Source: Lentzea aerocolonigenes | GTDB taxonomy: Bacteria; Actinomycetota; Actinomycetes; Mycobacteriales; Pseudonocardiaceae | Direction: 5' to 3' | Length of the DNA stretch: 21,528 nt | NCBI RefSeq assembly: GCF_000955955.1 | Contig: NZ_JYJG01000044.1 | Coordinates: 1 to 21,528, forward strand | Shown: one piece after another, positions 8,112 to 15,629 of the stretch | Layout of the letters: each line of letters opens with the position of its first letter | Numbering within the stretch: position 1 is the first letter of the stretch | Translations under genes and position numbers: made by a program | Notes under the pieces: generated by a model | The model's database searches: none | The model's input: the letters and a program-made list of their open reading frames with translations, nothing else | Told to the model about the DNA's origin: nothing

Positions 8112-8981
8112 TCACGGCGCGGGGAACGAGCCAGGTCCTGCGGGCGCAGAGCCGACCCCGTTCATGACCCCCAGGAACTCCAGCTTTTCCGCATCGGCGG
8201 AACCCGCGGCCACCGTGTAGACGACGAGCCGGATGTCGCAGCCCGGAACGGTGAGCACGTCGCAGTCGCACGTCACCTCGCCGACCTGGGGATGCAGGAT
8301 GGTCTTGCGAGCCGAGACGTGCGGGCCGACCGCACCCTCGTCCCACAGCCGGGAGAACTCCGCGCTGGTGGAGCGCAGTTCCGCGACGAGGCCGACCAGC
8401 CCGCGGTCATGCGGGTAGTCGACGAGCGCCGTGCGCAGATCGGCGACGAGGGCGGCGTAGAGGGCCTCGCCGTCGTGGTGCACGGGCCAGGCCGCGAGAC
8501 CGGTGGCCCCTGAGGCGAAGACTGCCCGCGCCAGGTTCCGCTCGGCCTGCGTGCGCGCGCTGGGATCGCCCAGCATCGCTGCCCAGGCGGGAGTCCAGGA
8601 CAGCAGGGTCCAGTCGGCGCTGAACACGCCCACGGGGAACTCGCCGAGGCGAGCCAGCATCCGTTGCACCCCCGCCGGCACGTGCGTGGAGATCGTCCCC
8701 TTCTGCGGGGGCAGGAGGCCGGCCAGCCGGTAGGCGTGATCGCGCTCCACGGGTTCCAGTTGCAGTGCCCTGGCCAGGCTCGCGACGACCTGTGCCGAAG
8801 GGCTCGTGGCCCGTCCCTGCTCCAGCCGCACCACGTAGTCGACCGACAGCCCCGCGAGCTCGGCCAGTTCCTCGCGTCGCAACCCCGCCGCACGTCGTCC
8901 TGGCCGCGAAGTCCGTCCGACGTCGACGGGAGAAAGCCGGTCGCGCCAGCGTCGCAACGCCGTGCCCAGGGTCTCGTCCAC
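8112..8981 (-). CDS. XRE-family regulator with MmyB-like ligand domain
   Basis: This 289-residue protein starts with a helix-turn-helix domain (roughly 10-75; GRRAAGLRREELAELAGLSV, then DYVVRLEQGR) and continues with an MmyB-like domain (about 100-270; FSADWTLLSWTPAWAAMLGD, then RNLARAVF and a CDCDVLTVPGCDIRLVVYTV strand region). The MmyB domain is thought to bind a small hydrophobic ligand. A GTG start at 8981 is used. The gene is divergent from an SDR gene 102 bp away, an arrangement very common in actinomycetes in which the regulator usually controls the SDR. Downstream it faces the tRNA-Lys terminator hairpin. Confidence 0.9.
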   Translation of the reverse strand: MDETLGTALRRWRDRLSPVDVGRTSRPGRRAAGLRREELAELAGLSVDYVVRLEQGRATSPSAQVVASLARALQLEPVERDHAYRLAGLLPPQKGTISTHVPAGVQRMLARLGEFPVGVFSADWTLLSWTPAWAAMLGDPSARTQAERNLARAVFASGATGLAAWPVHHDGEALYAALVADLRTALVDYPHDRGLVGLVAELRSTSAEFSRLWDEGAVGPHVSARKTILHPQVGEVTCDCDVLTVPGCDIRLVVYTVAAGSADAEKLEFLGVMNGVGSAPAGPGSFPAP

Positions 8982-9016
8982 TCGACCAGTGTGTCCGGTG
9001 GACAGCCGCCATGCCT

Positions 9017-9057
9017 GGTACTGGCGGTCCCACCGTCGCGGAGGGCACTGGTTGTCC
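9017..9057. promoter_or_regulatory. Direct repeats between regulator and SDR genes, possible operator
   Basis: GGTACTGGCGGTCC (9017-9030) and GGCACTGGTTGTCC (9044-9057) share 11 of 14 bases, 27 bp apart start to start. They lie in the short divergent gap between the XRE regulator and the SDR. A direct-repeat operator for the regulator is plausible but untested. Confidence 0.35.
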
Positions 9058-9083
9058 TCTCAGCACCGGCCGAGAGTGATCAC

Positions 9084-9779
9084 ATGACAACAACGTTCAT
9101 CACCGGAGCCAACAAGTCCCTCGGGTACGAGACCGCCCGCCGATTGATCGAAGCCGGCCACACCGTCCTCGTCGGCGCTCGCGATCCGGAGCGCGGCCAG
9201 GCCGCCGCCGACGCACTCGGCGCCCGTTTCGTCCAGATCGACGTGACCGACGACGCGTCGGTGGCCGCGGCAGCAGCCGACATCGCGGTGCGTGAAGGTG
9301 CCATCGACGTCCTCATCAACAACGCGGGTGTGCCTGGGCCGAGCCACTCCGCCGATCAGATCACGGCCGCTGACGCCGGCGCGGTCTTCGAGGTCAACGT
9401 CGTGGGAATCGTCCGGGTCACGCACGCGTTCCTGCCTCTGCTGCGCAAGTCCGCGAGCCCGGTCATCGTCAACGTGTCGAGCGGCATGGGGTCGTTCGCG
9501 CTGACCCACGACGCCGAGCGCGTCGAGTCGAAGCACCTCGCGCCGCTCTACACGGCGTCGAAGGCCGCCGTGACCATGCTGACCACGCAGTACGCGAAGG
9601 CGTTGCCGGACGTGAAGGTGAACGCGGCCGACCCCGGCTACACCGCCACCGACTTCAACGGGCACAGCGGACCGCAGACGGTGACCGAGGGAACCGACGC
9701 GATCGTCGAACTCGCCACCATCGGACCGGACGGGCCGACCGGAACCTTCCGCGACCGCCACGGCGCCGTGGCCTGGTGA
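9084..9779 (+). CDS. Short-chain dehydrogenase/reductase
   Basis: This 231-residue classical SDR oxidoreductase has the cofactor motif TGANKSLG (7-14), NNAG (79-82), the structural N105, and the catalytic S133, Y156 and K160 in NVSSGMGS and LYTASKAAVT. The acidic pair after VQIDVTD (D53-D56) contacts the adenine in the family. The arginine in VGARDPERG (R33) suggests NADPH use. The C-terminus has the DPGYTATDFNGHSGPQTV loop typical of the group annotated as SDR NAD(P)-binding proteins next to XRE regulators. The substrate is unknown. The gene is monocistronic, divergent from the regulator, with 175 bp to the next gene. Confidence 0.93.
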   Translation: MTTTFITGANKSLGYETARRLIEAGHTVLVGARDPERGQAAADALGARFVQIDVTDDASVAAAAADIAVREGAIDVLINNAGVPGPSHSADQITAADAGAVFEVNVVGIVRVTHAFLPLLRKSASPVIVNVSSGMGSFALTHDAERVESKHLAPLYTASKAAVTMLTTQYAKALPDVKVNAADPGYTATDFNGHSGPQTVTEGTDAIVELATIGPDGPTGTFRDRHGAVAW

Positions 9780-9879
9780 TCCACGGAGTCTGTCCATTGT
9801 GGAGGGATGGCGACGTGCGCGGCGTGACCGCCGCGGTGCGTCCATCCGGGCTCTTGCCGTACTCCGCTTGTCGTGCCCG

Positions 9880-9908
9880 TTCCCCAAAACACGTCGATGA
9901 CTTACGAT
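9880..9908 (+). promoter_or_regulatory. Candidate promoter of the SARP gene
   Basis: TTCCCC (9880-9885) and TACGAT (9903-9908) are separated by 17 bp. TACGAT fits TANNNT well; the -35 is weak. The predicted start of transcription falls near 9915, giving a leader of about 40 nt before the ATG at 9955, or a leaderless message from the ATG at 9916. Confidence 0.4.
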
Positions 9909-9917
9909 CACCGGCAT

Positions 9918-9940
9918 GCCCGGGTCTACCGAACCCGGGC
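9918..9940 (+). promoter_or_regulatory. Hairpin in the SARP leader, just upstream of the ribosome binding site
   Basis: GCCCGGGT and ACCCGGGC pair as a perfect 8-bp GC-rich stem around a 7-nt loop (CTACCGA). The stem ends a few bases before the G-rich ribosome binding site at 9945-9951, so it could affect translation or early termination. Confidence 0.4.
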
Positions 9941-9954
9941 TTCCTGGGGGGAAA

Positions 9955-11781
9955 ATGCAGGAGTCGGTTGAATTTCGCGTGCTCGGACCACTGGAGATCA
10001 GAGTCGCCGGCAGGGCAAGTCCCGCCGGCAGCCCGAAGGTCCGCACAGTGCTCGGGATGTTGCTCGCGAAGGCGAACCTCGTTGTCACGCACGAAGAACT
10101 GATCGACGAGTTGTGGGGCGCGAACCCGCCCGCGTCGGGCATGGCCAACATCCGCAACTACGTGGCGCGCATCCGGCAGTTGTTTCCTGCCTCGCAGCAA
10201 CGGCTGTGCACCCGTGCGACCGGGTACAGCCTCTCCGTCGAACCGGCCGAGCTCGACCTCACCGTCTACGGAGAACTGTCGGCACTCGGCCACGCCGCGC
10301 TGAACAGGGGCGACATCGTCACCGCTGTGCTCAACCTCGAACGCGCACAAGGATTGTGGCGCGCTGAGGCGTTCGAGGGCGTTGCCCGTGGTCCGAGACT
10401 CGACGCGCTCACCGGGACGCTGCGCGAGCAGTGGCTGGTGAGCGAGGAGAACCTGCTCGACGCCAAGTGCCGGCTGGGCGTCGACATCTCGGTCGTCAAC
10501 GCCCTGCGCGCCTTCACCGAGGCGAACCCGTACCGGGAGCGGGCGTGGCGGTTGCTGGTGCAGGCTCTCGACGACATCGGTGCCCGGTCGTCGGCACTGG
10601 CCGCTTACGAGGAGGTGCGTGCGCTGCTCGCCCGCGACCTCGGGGTCGACCCGGAGCCGCAGCTGCGTGAGCTGCACACGAACATCCTCAGCGGACGCAC
10701 GCGTGCGGTGGACAAGGTGGACACGGGCGCCGTCCGGGTTCCGCGTGAACTGCCCGCCGACGTCGCCGCTCTCGTCGGGCGGGAGGCCGAGCTCCGGTGG
10801 CTCGACGAGGCGTTGGCGCCGAGCAGTGCCGCGGTGCACAGGCCGAAGATCGTGATGGTGACCGGGGCAGGCGGGAGTGGCAAGACGGCGCTGGCCGTCC
10901 ACGCGGCTCACCGAGCCGCGAGCGCGTTCCCGGACGGGCAGATCTTCGTGGAACTCTCCGCCGAGGAGAACGCTTCCCCGCAACGGTTGCTGGGGCGGGT
11001 GTTGCGGGCGCTGTTCGGGTCCGGCGCCGCGGTTCCGGAAAGCTCGTCCGAGGCGTCGGCGATGCTGCGCTCGGCGACCGCAGGGCGTCGGCTGCTCATG
11101 GTCTTCGACGACGTTCAGCGCGCGGAGCAGATCGTCGGGCTGATTCCCGGAAACGGGACGTGCACGGTGCTGGCGACAGGACGAAGAGCCATCAGGCATC
11201 CGCATCCCGACGTCAGCATCCGGCTCGGAATGTTGTCTCCGGCGGCTTCGGTCGAGCTGCTGAGGACCACCTCCGGCGCGCACCACGACGAATCCTGCGC
11301 GGCGGCGGTCGCGCGGGCGTGTGGCGGCCTGCCTCTCGCGCTCCACATCGCGGGCAGGTTGATCGCCAATCAGCCCCGGTGGGCGTCCGGACCGTTGTTC
11401 AAACGCCTGCTGGACCCGGCCGACCGGCTCGACGTGCTGCGAATGGACGGGCAGGTGGTGCGCGAGTCGCTGCGCCGCCACCACGCCGTCATCGCGAACC
11501 ACGCGGACGACCTGAGCCGCCGCGCCGCGTTGTTGTTCAGTGCCATCAGCCATTTCGACGGCGACTCGATCGACGCTCGCTGGGCAGCGGCGGTGCTGGG
11601 CGGCCCGGCCGCACTCGCCGAGGCCGCCCTCGACTGCCTCGTCGAGGAGTGCCTGCTGGAGCGCGACCGGCCGGGTGAGTACCGGATGCACGAGCTGCTC
11701 CGGTTGTACGGAGCCGAGATCGGCGCCGCGGACGACGCCTCAGCTGCGCAGTTCGGCCGCGTCGGCGAGCAGGCCGGGTGA
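9955..11781 (+). CDS. SARP/AfsR-type regulator with NB-ARC ATPase domain
   Basis: This 608-residue protein has the order winged-helix DNA-binding domain (about 5-95; EFRVLGPLEIRVAG, then THEELIDELWG), bacterial transcriptional activation domain (about 100-245; AFTEANPYRERAWRLLVQAL, then DLGVDPEPQLRELH) and an NB-ARC ATPase domain with Walker A GAGGSGKT (304-311), LLMVFDD as Walker B and GGLPLAL as the GLPL motif. SARP proteins activate secondary-metabolite clusters. It lacks the C-terminal TPR block of full AfsR. The ATG at 9955 follows a GGGGGG-rich binding site; a second ATG at 9916 would fit a leaderless start. Its last 42 bp overlap the end of the convergent ABC ATPase gene. Control of that facing operon is the natural inference. 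Confidence 0.9.
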   Translation: MQESVEFRVLGPLEIRVAGRASPAGSPKVRTVLGMLLAKANLVVTHEELIDELWGANPPASGMANIRNYVARIRQLFPASQQRLCTRATGYSLSVEPAELDLTVYGELSALGHAALNRGDIVTAVLNLERAQGLWRAEAFEGVARGPRLDALTGTLREQWLVSEENLLDAKCRLGVDISVVNALRAFTEANPYRERAWRLLVQALDDIGARSSALAAYEEVRALLARDLGVDPEPQLRELHTNILSGRTRAVDKVDTGAVRVPRELPADVAALVGREAELRWLDEALAPSSAAVHRPKIVMVTGAGGSGKTALAVHAAHRAASAFPDGQIFVELSAEENASPQRLLGRVLRALFGSGAAVPESSSEASAMLRSATAGRRLLMVFDDVQRAEQIVGLIPGNGTCTVLATGRRAIRHPHPDVSIRLGMLSPAASVELLRTTSGAHHDESCAAAVARACGGLPLALHIAGRLIANQPRWASGPLFKRLLDPADRLDVLRMDGQVVRESLRRHHAVIANHADDLSRRAALLFSAISHFDGDSIDARWAAAVLGGPAALAEAALDCLVEECLLERDRPGEYRMHELLRLYGAEIGAADDASAAQFGRVGEQAG

Positions 11782-12471
11782 ACCCGGCGTGACGGTCAGG
11801 TCTGCGACGACCTGGCCGTCACGCATCCGCACCAGCCGGTCGCAGCGTTCGGCGACGTGCTGCTCGTGCGTGGCGATCACGATCGTCATCGGGTGCTGGG
11901 CCTGCAACGCCGCCAGGAGGTCCAGGATCTCCTTGCCCGTCTTGGAGTCGAGGTTGCCGGTGGGCTCGTCGGCGAGCAGGAGTCGTGGCCGGGACAGGAG
12001 CGCGCGAGCGATGGCGACGCGCTGCTGCTGACCACCGGACAGCTGCGACGGCAGCGCGCGCCCGCGATCTTCGAGCCCGACCGCGGCGAGCAGTTCGGCC
12101 GCGCGGGCCGGGGCGTCGAAGTCCACCTTGTGGGGCAGCACGGGAGCCAGCACGTTGTCGAGCACGGACAGCGTCGGAATCAGGTGGTAGCGCTGGAAGA
12201 CGAACCCGATGCGGCTGCGGTAGGCCGCGGACTGCTTGCGGGACAACGTGGTCACGTCGACGTCGTCCACCGTGATGGTGCCGGCGTCGGCCCGGTCGAT
12301 CGCCCCGATCAGGTGCAGCAGCGTCGACTTGCCCGATCCCGACGGCCCGGACAGCGCGACCACGCTGCCGGCCTCGATCACCAGCGAGACGTCGTCCACC
12401 GCGGTGACCCTCGCCTCGCCACTGGTGAAACGCCTGCTCACCGAGTCGATCGACACAGTCGCGCCGTTCAT
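11740..12471 (-). CDS. MacB/LolD-type ABC transporter ATPase
   Basis: This 243-residue nucleotide-binding protein has Walker A GPSGSGKST (42-50), Q-loop VFQRYHLIP, signature LSGGQQQR (144-151), Walker B LLLADEPTGNLD (164-175) and the H-loop IATHE. The QQQR and TGNLD forms are typical of the MacB/LolD/FtsE group that works with FtsX-type permeases, matching the gene just upstream. I chose the ATG at 12471, which has GGGGAGGA 6 nt upstream; an ATG at 12477 overlaps the permease stop but is only 1 nt from that site. It is the last gene of the peptide operon and overlaps tail to tail with the SARP gene by 42 bp. Confidence 0.95.
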   Translation of the reverse strand: MNGATVSIDSVSRRFTSGEARVTAVDDVSLVIEAGSVVALSGPSGSGKSTLLHLIGAIDRADAGTITVDDVDVTTLSRKQSAAYRSRIGFVFQRYHLIPTLSVLDNVLAPVLPHKVDFDAPARAAELLAAVGLEDRGRALPSQLSGGQQQRVAIARALLSRPRLLLADEPTGNLDSKTGKEILDLLAALQAQHPMTIVIATHEQHVAERCDRLVRMRDGQVVADLTVTPGSPGLLADAAELRS

Positions 12472-12473
12472 CC

Positions 12474-15269
12474 TCATTCCTCCCCGAGGTTCTGCGTGAT
12501 CGGCGAACGGCCGATGGTCCATGCGGGCACGCAGGCGGCGACGAGCGCCGCCACGACCGCCGCGCCCGCTCCGGTGGCGGCCGCCGTCAGCGTCGCGGCC
12601 GTCAGCGCGTTCCCGGTGATCAGGGCGATCGCGGCCAGGCCGGTCGCGGTGCCCAGCACAGCGCCGATCAGCCCGATCCCGATGCCTTCCCAGGCGATCA
12701 GGCGGATGACCGCCGCCGTGCTCCAGCCGGTCGCGCGCAGCGTGGCGATCTCGCCCGCGCGTTCCCGGACGTTGAGGTAGAGGACGTCCGCGACGGCGGC
12801 GACGCCGAGTGCCAGCACCGCTGCGACCGCGATCAGGTCGACCTCGCGCACCTGGACCGACACGGCGTCTCCCAGCAGGGTGCCGACGACGGCGCCGTGG
12901 AAGCCGCGCACCACGGCCAGCAGCGCGGTGGCGCCGGCGATGCCGATCGCGAGCGACACGGCTCCGAGGATCGTCCTTCCCGGCATGCGCCACAGGTTCG
13001 CGAACGCCAGGCTCGCGACCGTGCGGTGCCGTCGACCGCTCGTGCGGCGCGCGCGGACCGCGATCGCGTGCAGGCCCGCTCCGGGATTGGTGCGTGCGGC
13101 CCGCGCGGCCGGCACGACCGCCGCGACCAGGCTCAGCACGACCGCCACCGGGATGGCCAGCAGCACCCGCCACGTGGGCCCGGACAGCGATGCGAGCGAC
13201 GACAACGCCGTGGCCAGGCCGGCTCCGGCCGCCCCGGCGGCGAGACCGATCAGGCCGACCTCACCGAGCAGCACCTGGAAGAGCTTGCGCGGTGGCCAGC
13301 CGAGGCACGCGAGGGTGGCCAGTTCGCGCTGACGGTCCCGCACGGCGGCGGACACGGCGTTGAACAGGAACAGCACGCACACGACCAGGATCAGCACGAC
13401 GAGCGCCGCGCTCTTGTGGTCGAGCGCGTTGATCACCGACACCGCGACGCCCTTGCGGGACCAGTCCTCGACCAGCCGGAGTTCCGGGCGGCCGTAGTCG
13501 CCCGCGCCGAGGGTGATCTTCTGCGGCGCCGGCGACGCTCCGATCGTGATGTCCACGTCGAGCCCGGTCGCGACGGTGATCTGTTCGGCGGCGAGCCGGA
13601 CCCGTTCCTGCGACACGGCGTCCATGCCGGTGATGCCGGCGACCTGGACGCGGACGGACGAGATGGGCGCGTTCGCCTGCGGCGTCCCCTCCAGCAGGGC
13701 CGGCAGTGCGGACAGCGAGGTGAGCATCATCGGCGGAGACGCCAGGTATCCGCCGGGATTGCTGTTGGGCACCAGGGGTTTGTCGCCGAGTTCGCGCTTG
13801 CTCGCCTCGTCGGCGGCAACGGCCTTCGGCGGGTGGTAGGTCTCCAGCGGGACGGCGGAGAGTTCGGAGAAGCCGCGCAGTTTGGTCGCGTCGAACACGC
13901 CGGCCGCGGTGGCGGACAACAGCTCCCCGCCGGGCTTGCCGGGGTTGAACTTCGTGAGGGGCCGGTTCGCCATGTCCTTGGCGAACCACGGCACCGCGAA
14001 GCCGTCGACGGTGTTGTTGCCCCACACGGCGTTCAGGTTCACGTCGATGTCACGGGGCCGCAGCGACCCGTCGGGCTGCTGGTCGTAGTTCGGCGAGCCC
14101 GCTTGCACGACAACGGACAGCTGGGCTCGCAGCTCGTCGCGCACGGCCGCGCCGTAGACGTCGGTGGCGTCCATGCGCGACTCACCGGCAAGTGTGCCGG
14201 CCGCCGATCGCGCGCTGTCGTAGGCACTTTGCGCGTTCACACCGGCGATGCCCTGCCCCGGCACCTGCTCGGTGGTGACGACGAGCTGTTCGTCGAGCGC
14301 CGGCCGTTCCGGGACGACCACGGGGATCGACATCCCGCGGAACCCATCGCGCGCGGTGGTCTCGTCGCCCCTGAGGTAGCGGCCGGACACGACGGACTTG
14401 TCGAGGCCGACGAGCGCGGCCTCCTGCTCGGGGTCGATTCCGGCGAGCAGCAACGACATCGGCCACTCGAAGTCGACGGTCAGCCGGGGAGAGACCCGGT
14501 GCTCGCCCGTCGGGAACGTGGGCCCCCGGTCGAACGACCCGTCGGGCAGCAGGCGTGCGATGACGAGCCGCTGGCGGTCACGCGCGTCCAGCCCGGTCGC
14601 ACCGGGACCCGCGCCGTCGGCGTGGCAGAGCGCCCGGCCGGTGCCGTCGTCCTGGATCTCCACCGGGTCCACGCGTGCGCCGGGTCCGCAGACCGCGACC
14701 TGGGCCGAGTGGTCCTTGCCGTCGTCGTAGCCCTTGAACCGGCCACTCGCGTCCCAGGCCGGCCAGGCGATCACGCGCTTGGTCACGTAGGCGAGGTGGG
14801 TGGCGTCGTCGTCGAGCCGGGTGAGGCCGCGATCGGCGGTCCAGCGCGGCTTCAACCGCACCGTCTGCGTCGCCTGGGACCTGTCGACGGCGTCCGTGGC
14901 GTCCACCGCGGCGCGCAGGTTCGTGGAGGTGTACCCGACCATCGCGATCGGCGCGGCGACGTCGACGCCGGTGATCTTCTTGATCTGCTCGTACTGGCCG
15001 AGGCTGATCCCGCCGTAGAGGCCGGAGAGGTAGTTGGGCCGCACGAGCCCGCGCTCGACCTCCAGCTGCGTCCTGGATCCCTTGGGGCGCACCAGGATGT
15101 CGTAGGCGGCGCGGTAGTTCGCGTCGACCGCGCCGACGGTCTGCAACCGTGAGGTGGTCGTGCTGCCTGTGAGCAGGGTGAACCCGGTGGTGGCCACCAG
15201 GATTCCGAGGAACAGCGCCAGAGTCCGGCCACGGCGGTGGGCCAGCTGGCCGATCAGCAACGAACGCAC
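12474..15269 (-). CDS. FtsX/MacB-type ABC transporter permease
   Basis: This 931-residue membrane protein has one N-terminal span (about 15-35, LALFLGILVATTGFTLLTG), a very long extracytoplasmic region of almost 600 residues, then two FtsX permease blocks: three spans with AVRDRQRELATLACLGWPPR between the first two, and four spans with NVRERAGEIATLRATGWS. These cytoplasmic loops are the usual coupling elements. The large outer domain is unusual even for MacB-like permeases and may bind a substrate or sense it. The GTG at 15269 has GGGGGAG 4-5 nt upstream. It stops next to the ATPase start, so the two are coupled. Such transporters often give export or self-protection against antimicrobial peptides; here the partner peptide gene is immediately upstream. 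Confidence 0.92.
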   Translation of the reverse strand: MRSLLIGQLAHRRGRTLALFLGILVATTGFTLLTGSTTTSRLQTVGAVDANYRAAYDILVRPKGSRTQLEVERGLVRPNYLSGLYGGISLGQYEQIKKITGVDVAAPIAMVGYTSTNLRAAVDATDAVDRSQATQTVRLKPRWTADRGLTRLDDDATHLAYVTKRVIAWPAWDASGRFKGYDDGKDHSAQVAVCGPGARVDPVEIQDDGTGRALCHADGAGPGATGLDARDRQRLVIARLLPDGSFDRGPTFPTGEHRVSPRLTVDFEWPMSLLLAGIDPEQEAALVGLDKSVVSGRYLRGDETTARDGFRGMSIPVVVPERPALDEQLVVTTEQVPGQGIAGVNAQSAYDSARSAAGTLAGESRMDATDVYGAAVRDELRAQLSVVVQAGSPNYDQQPDGSLRPRDIDVNLNAVWGNNTVDGFAVPWFAKDMANRPLTKFNPGKPGGELLSATAAGVFDATKLRGFSELSAVPLETYHPPKAVAADEASKRELGDKPLVPNSNPGGYLASPPMMLTSLSALPALLEGTPQANAPISSVRVQVAGITGMDAVSQERVRLAAEQITVATGLDVDITIGASPAPQKITLGAGDYGRPELRLVEDWSRKGVAVSVINALDHKSAALVVLILVVCVLFLFNAVSAAVRDRQRELATLACLGWPPRKLFQVLLGEVGLIGLAAGAAGAGLATALSSLASLSGPTWRVLLAIPVAVVLSLVAAVVPAARAARTNPGAGLHAIAVRARRTSGRRHRTVASLAFANLWRMPGRTILGAVSLAIGIAGATALLAVVRGFHGAVVGTLLGDAVSVQVREVDLIAVAAVLALGVAAVADVLYLNVRERAGEIATLRATGWSTAAVIRLIAWEGIGIGLIGAVLGTATGLAAIALITGNALTAATLTAAATGAGAAVVAALVAACVPAWTIGRSPITQNLGEE

Positions 15270-15293
15270 GTCACTCCCCCAGCAACGATGAAA

Positions 15294-15323
15294 CCCGTCC
15301 GCGGCTGGTCAGCCGCGGACGGG
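15294..15323 (-). terminator. Hairpin between peptide and permease genes (attenuator or weak terminator)
   Basis: CCCGTCCGCGGCT and AGCCGCGGACGGG form a perfect 13-bp stem with a 4-nt loop. On the minus strand it begins 16 nt after the peptide stop and is followed only by TTTCATCG, a short T run. This would terminate partially, or block 3' decay, raising peptide mRNA over the permease mRNA. Confidence 0.7.
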
Positions 15324-15339
15324 GATGTTCCAGCTCGGC

Positions 15340-15546
15340 TCAGCAACAGCCGCGCAGCTCCTGCTCGACAACCGTACCGCTGCCGTCGTGGATCTTCTGC
15401 CACACGAGGGTGTTGTAGTTACGACCCCCCACGGTGCAGACGATGGAGGACGTGCAGATGGTGCGCTCGTAGAACAGTGCCGACGCGTCGACCTTCGGCA
15501 CGAAAGCGCTGACGATCCGATCCCCGAGTGAACGAACTGCCTTCAT
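15340..15546 (-). CDS. Short four-cysteine peptide, putative precursor of an exported disulfide peptide
   Basis: The 68-residue product starts with an amphipathic leader (MKAVRSLGDRIVSAFVPK), followed by V-D-A-S-A (19-23), an A-x-A signal-peptidase-I-like site. Cleavage after A23 would leave 45 residues, LFYERTICTSSIVCTV onwards, with four cysteines, C31, C37, C67 and C68, the last two at the extreme C-terminus (RGCC). Four cysteines allow two disulfides. The leader lacks a true hydrophobic core, so normal Sec export is doubtful and the adjacent ABC exporter is the likelier route. AAGGTGG precedes the ATG. It lies between the S26 peptidase and the permease gene in one operon. I recognise no named family; no lanthipeptide, radical-SAM or YcaO enzyme is nearby, so disulfides are the only evident modification. 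Confidence 0.75.
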   Translation of the reverse strand: MKAVRSLGDRIVSAFVPKVDASALFYERTICTSSIVCTVGGRNYNTLVWQKIHDGSGTVVEQELRGCC

Positions 15547-15629
15547 GGTTCCACCTTTCGGAGCCAGCCGCGGCGGCTGGTCGTGGAGCACGTTAGAACG
15601 GCTCGGCATATGTTCTGCATACGAGTCCG
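15547..15629 (-). other. Peptide gene leader with small inverted repeat
   Basis: The 83-bp gap is the largest within the operon upstream of the peptide gene and could hold an internal promoter, though no convincing -35/-10 pair is visible. CCAGCCGC and GCGGCTGG (15564-15580) form an inverted repeat about 10 bp upstream of the ribosome binding site region. Confidence 0.35.

Noticed and set aside
12897..15152. A 751-codon open frame on the plus strand
   Set aside because: It is antisense to the FtsX-type permease, has low-complexity composition rich in Arg, Gly and Asp, and no family features.
15340..15546. A lanthipeptide, lasso peptide or thiopeptide precursor
   Set aside because: No lanthionine synthetase, B1/B2 lasso protein, YcaO, dehydratase or radical-SAM gene is nearby; only redox, peptidase and transport genes are.
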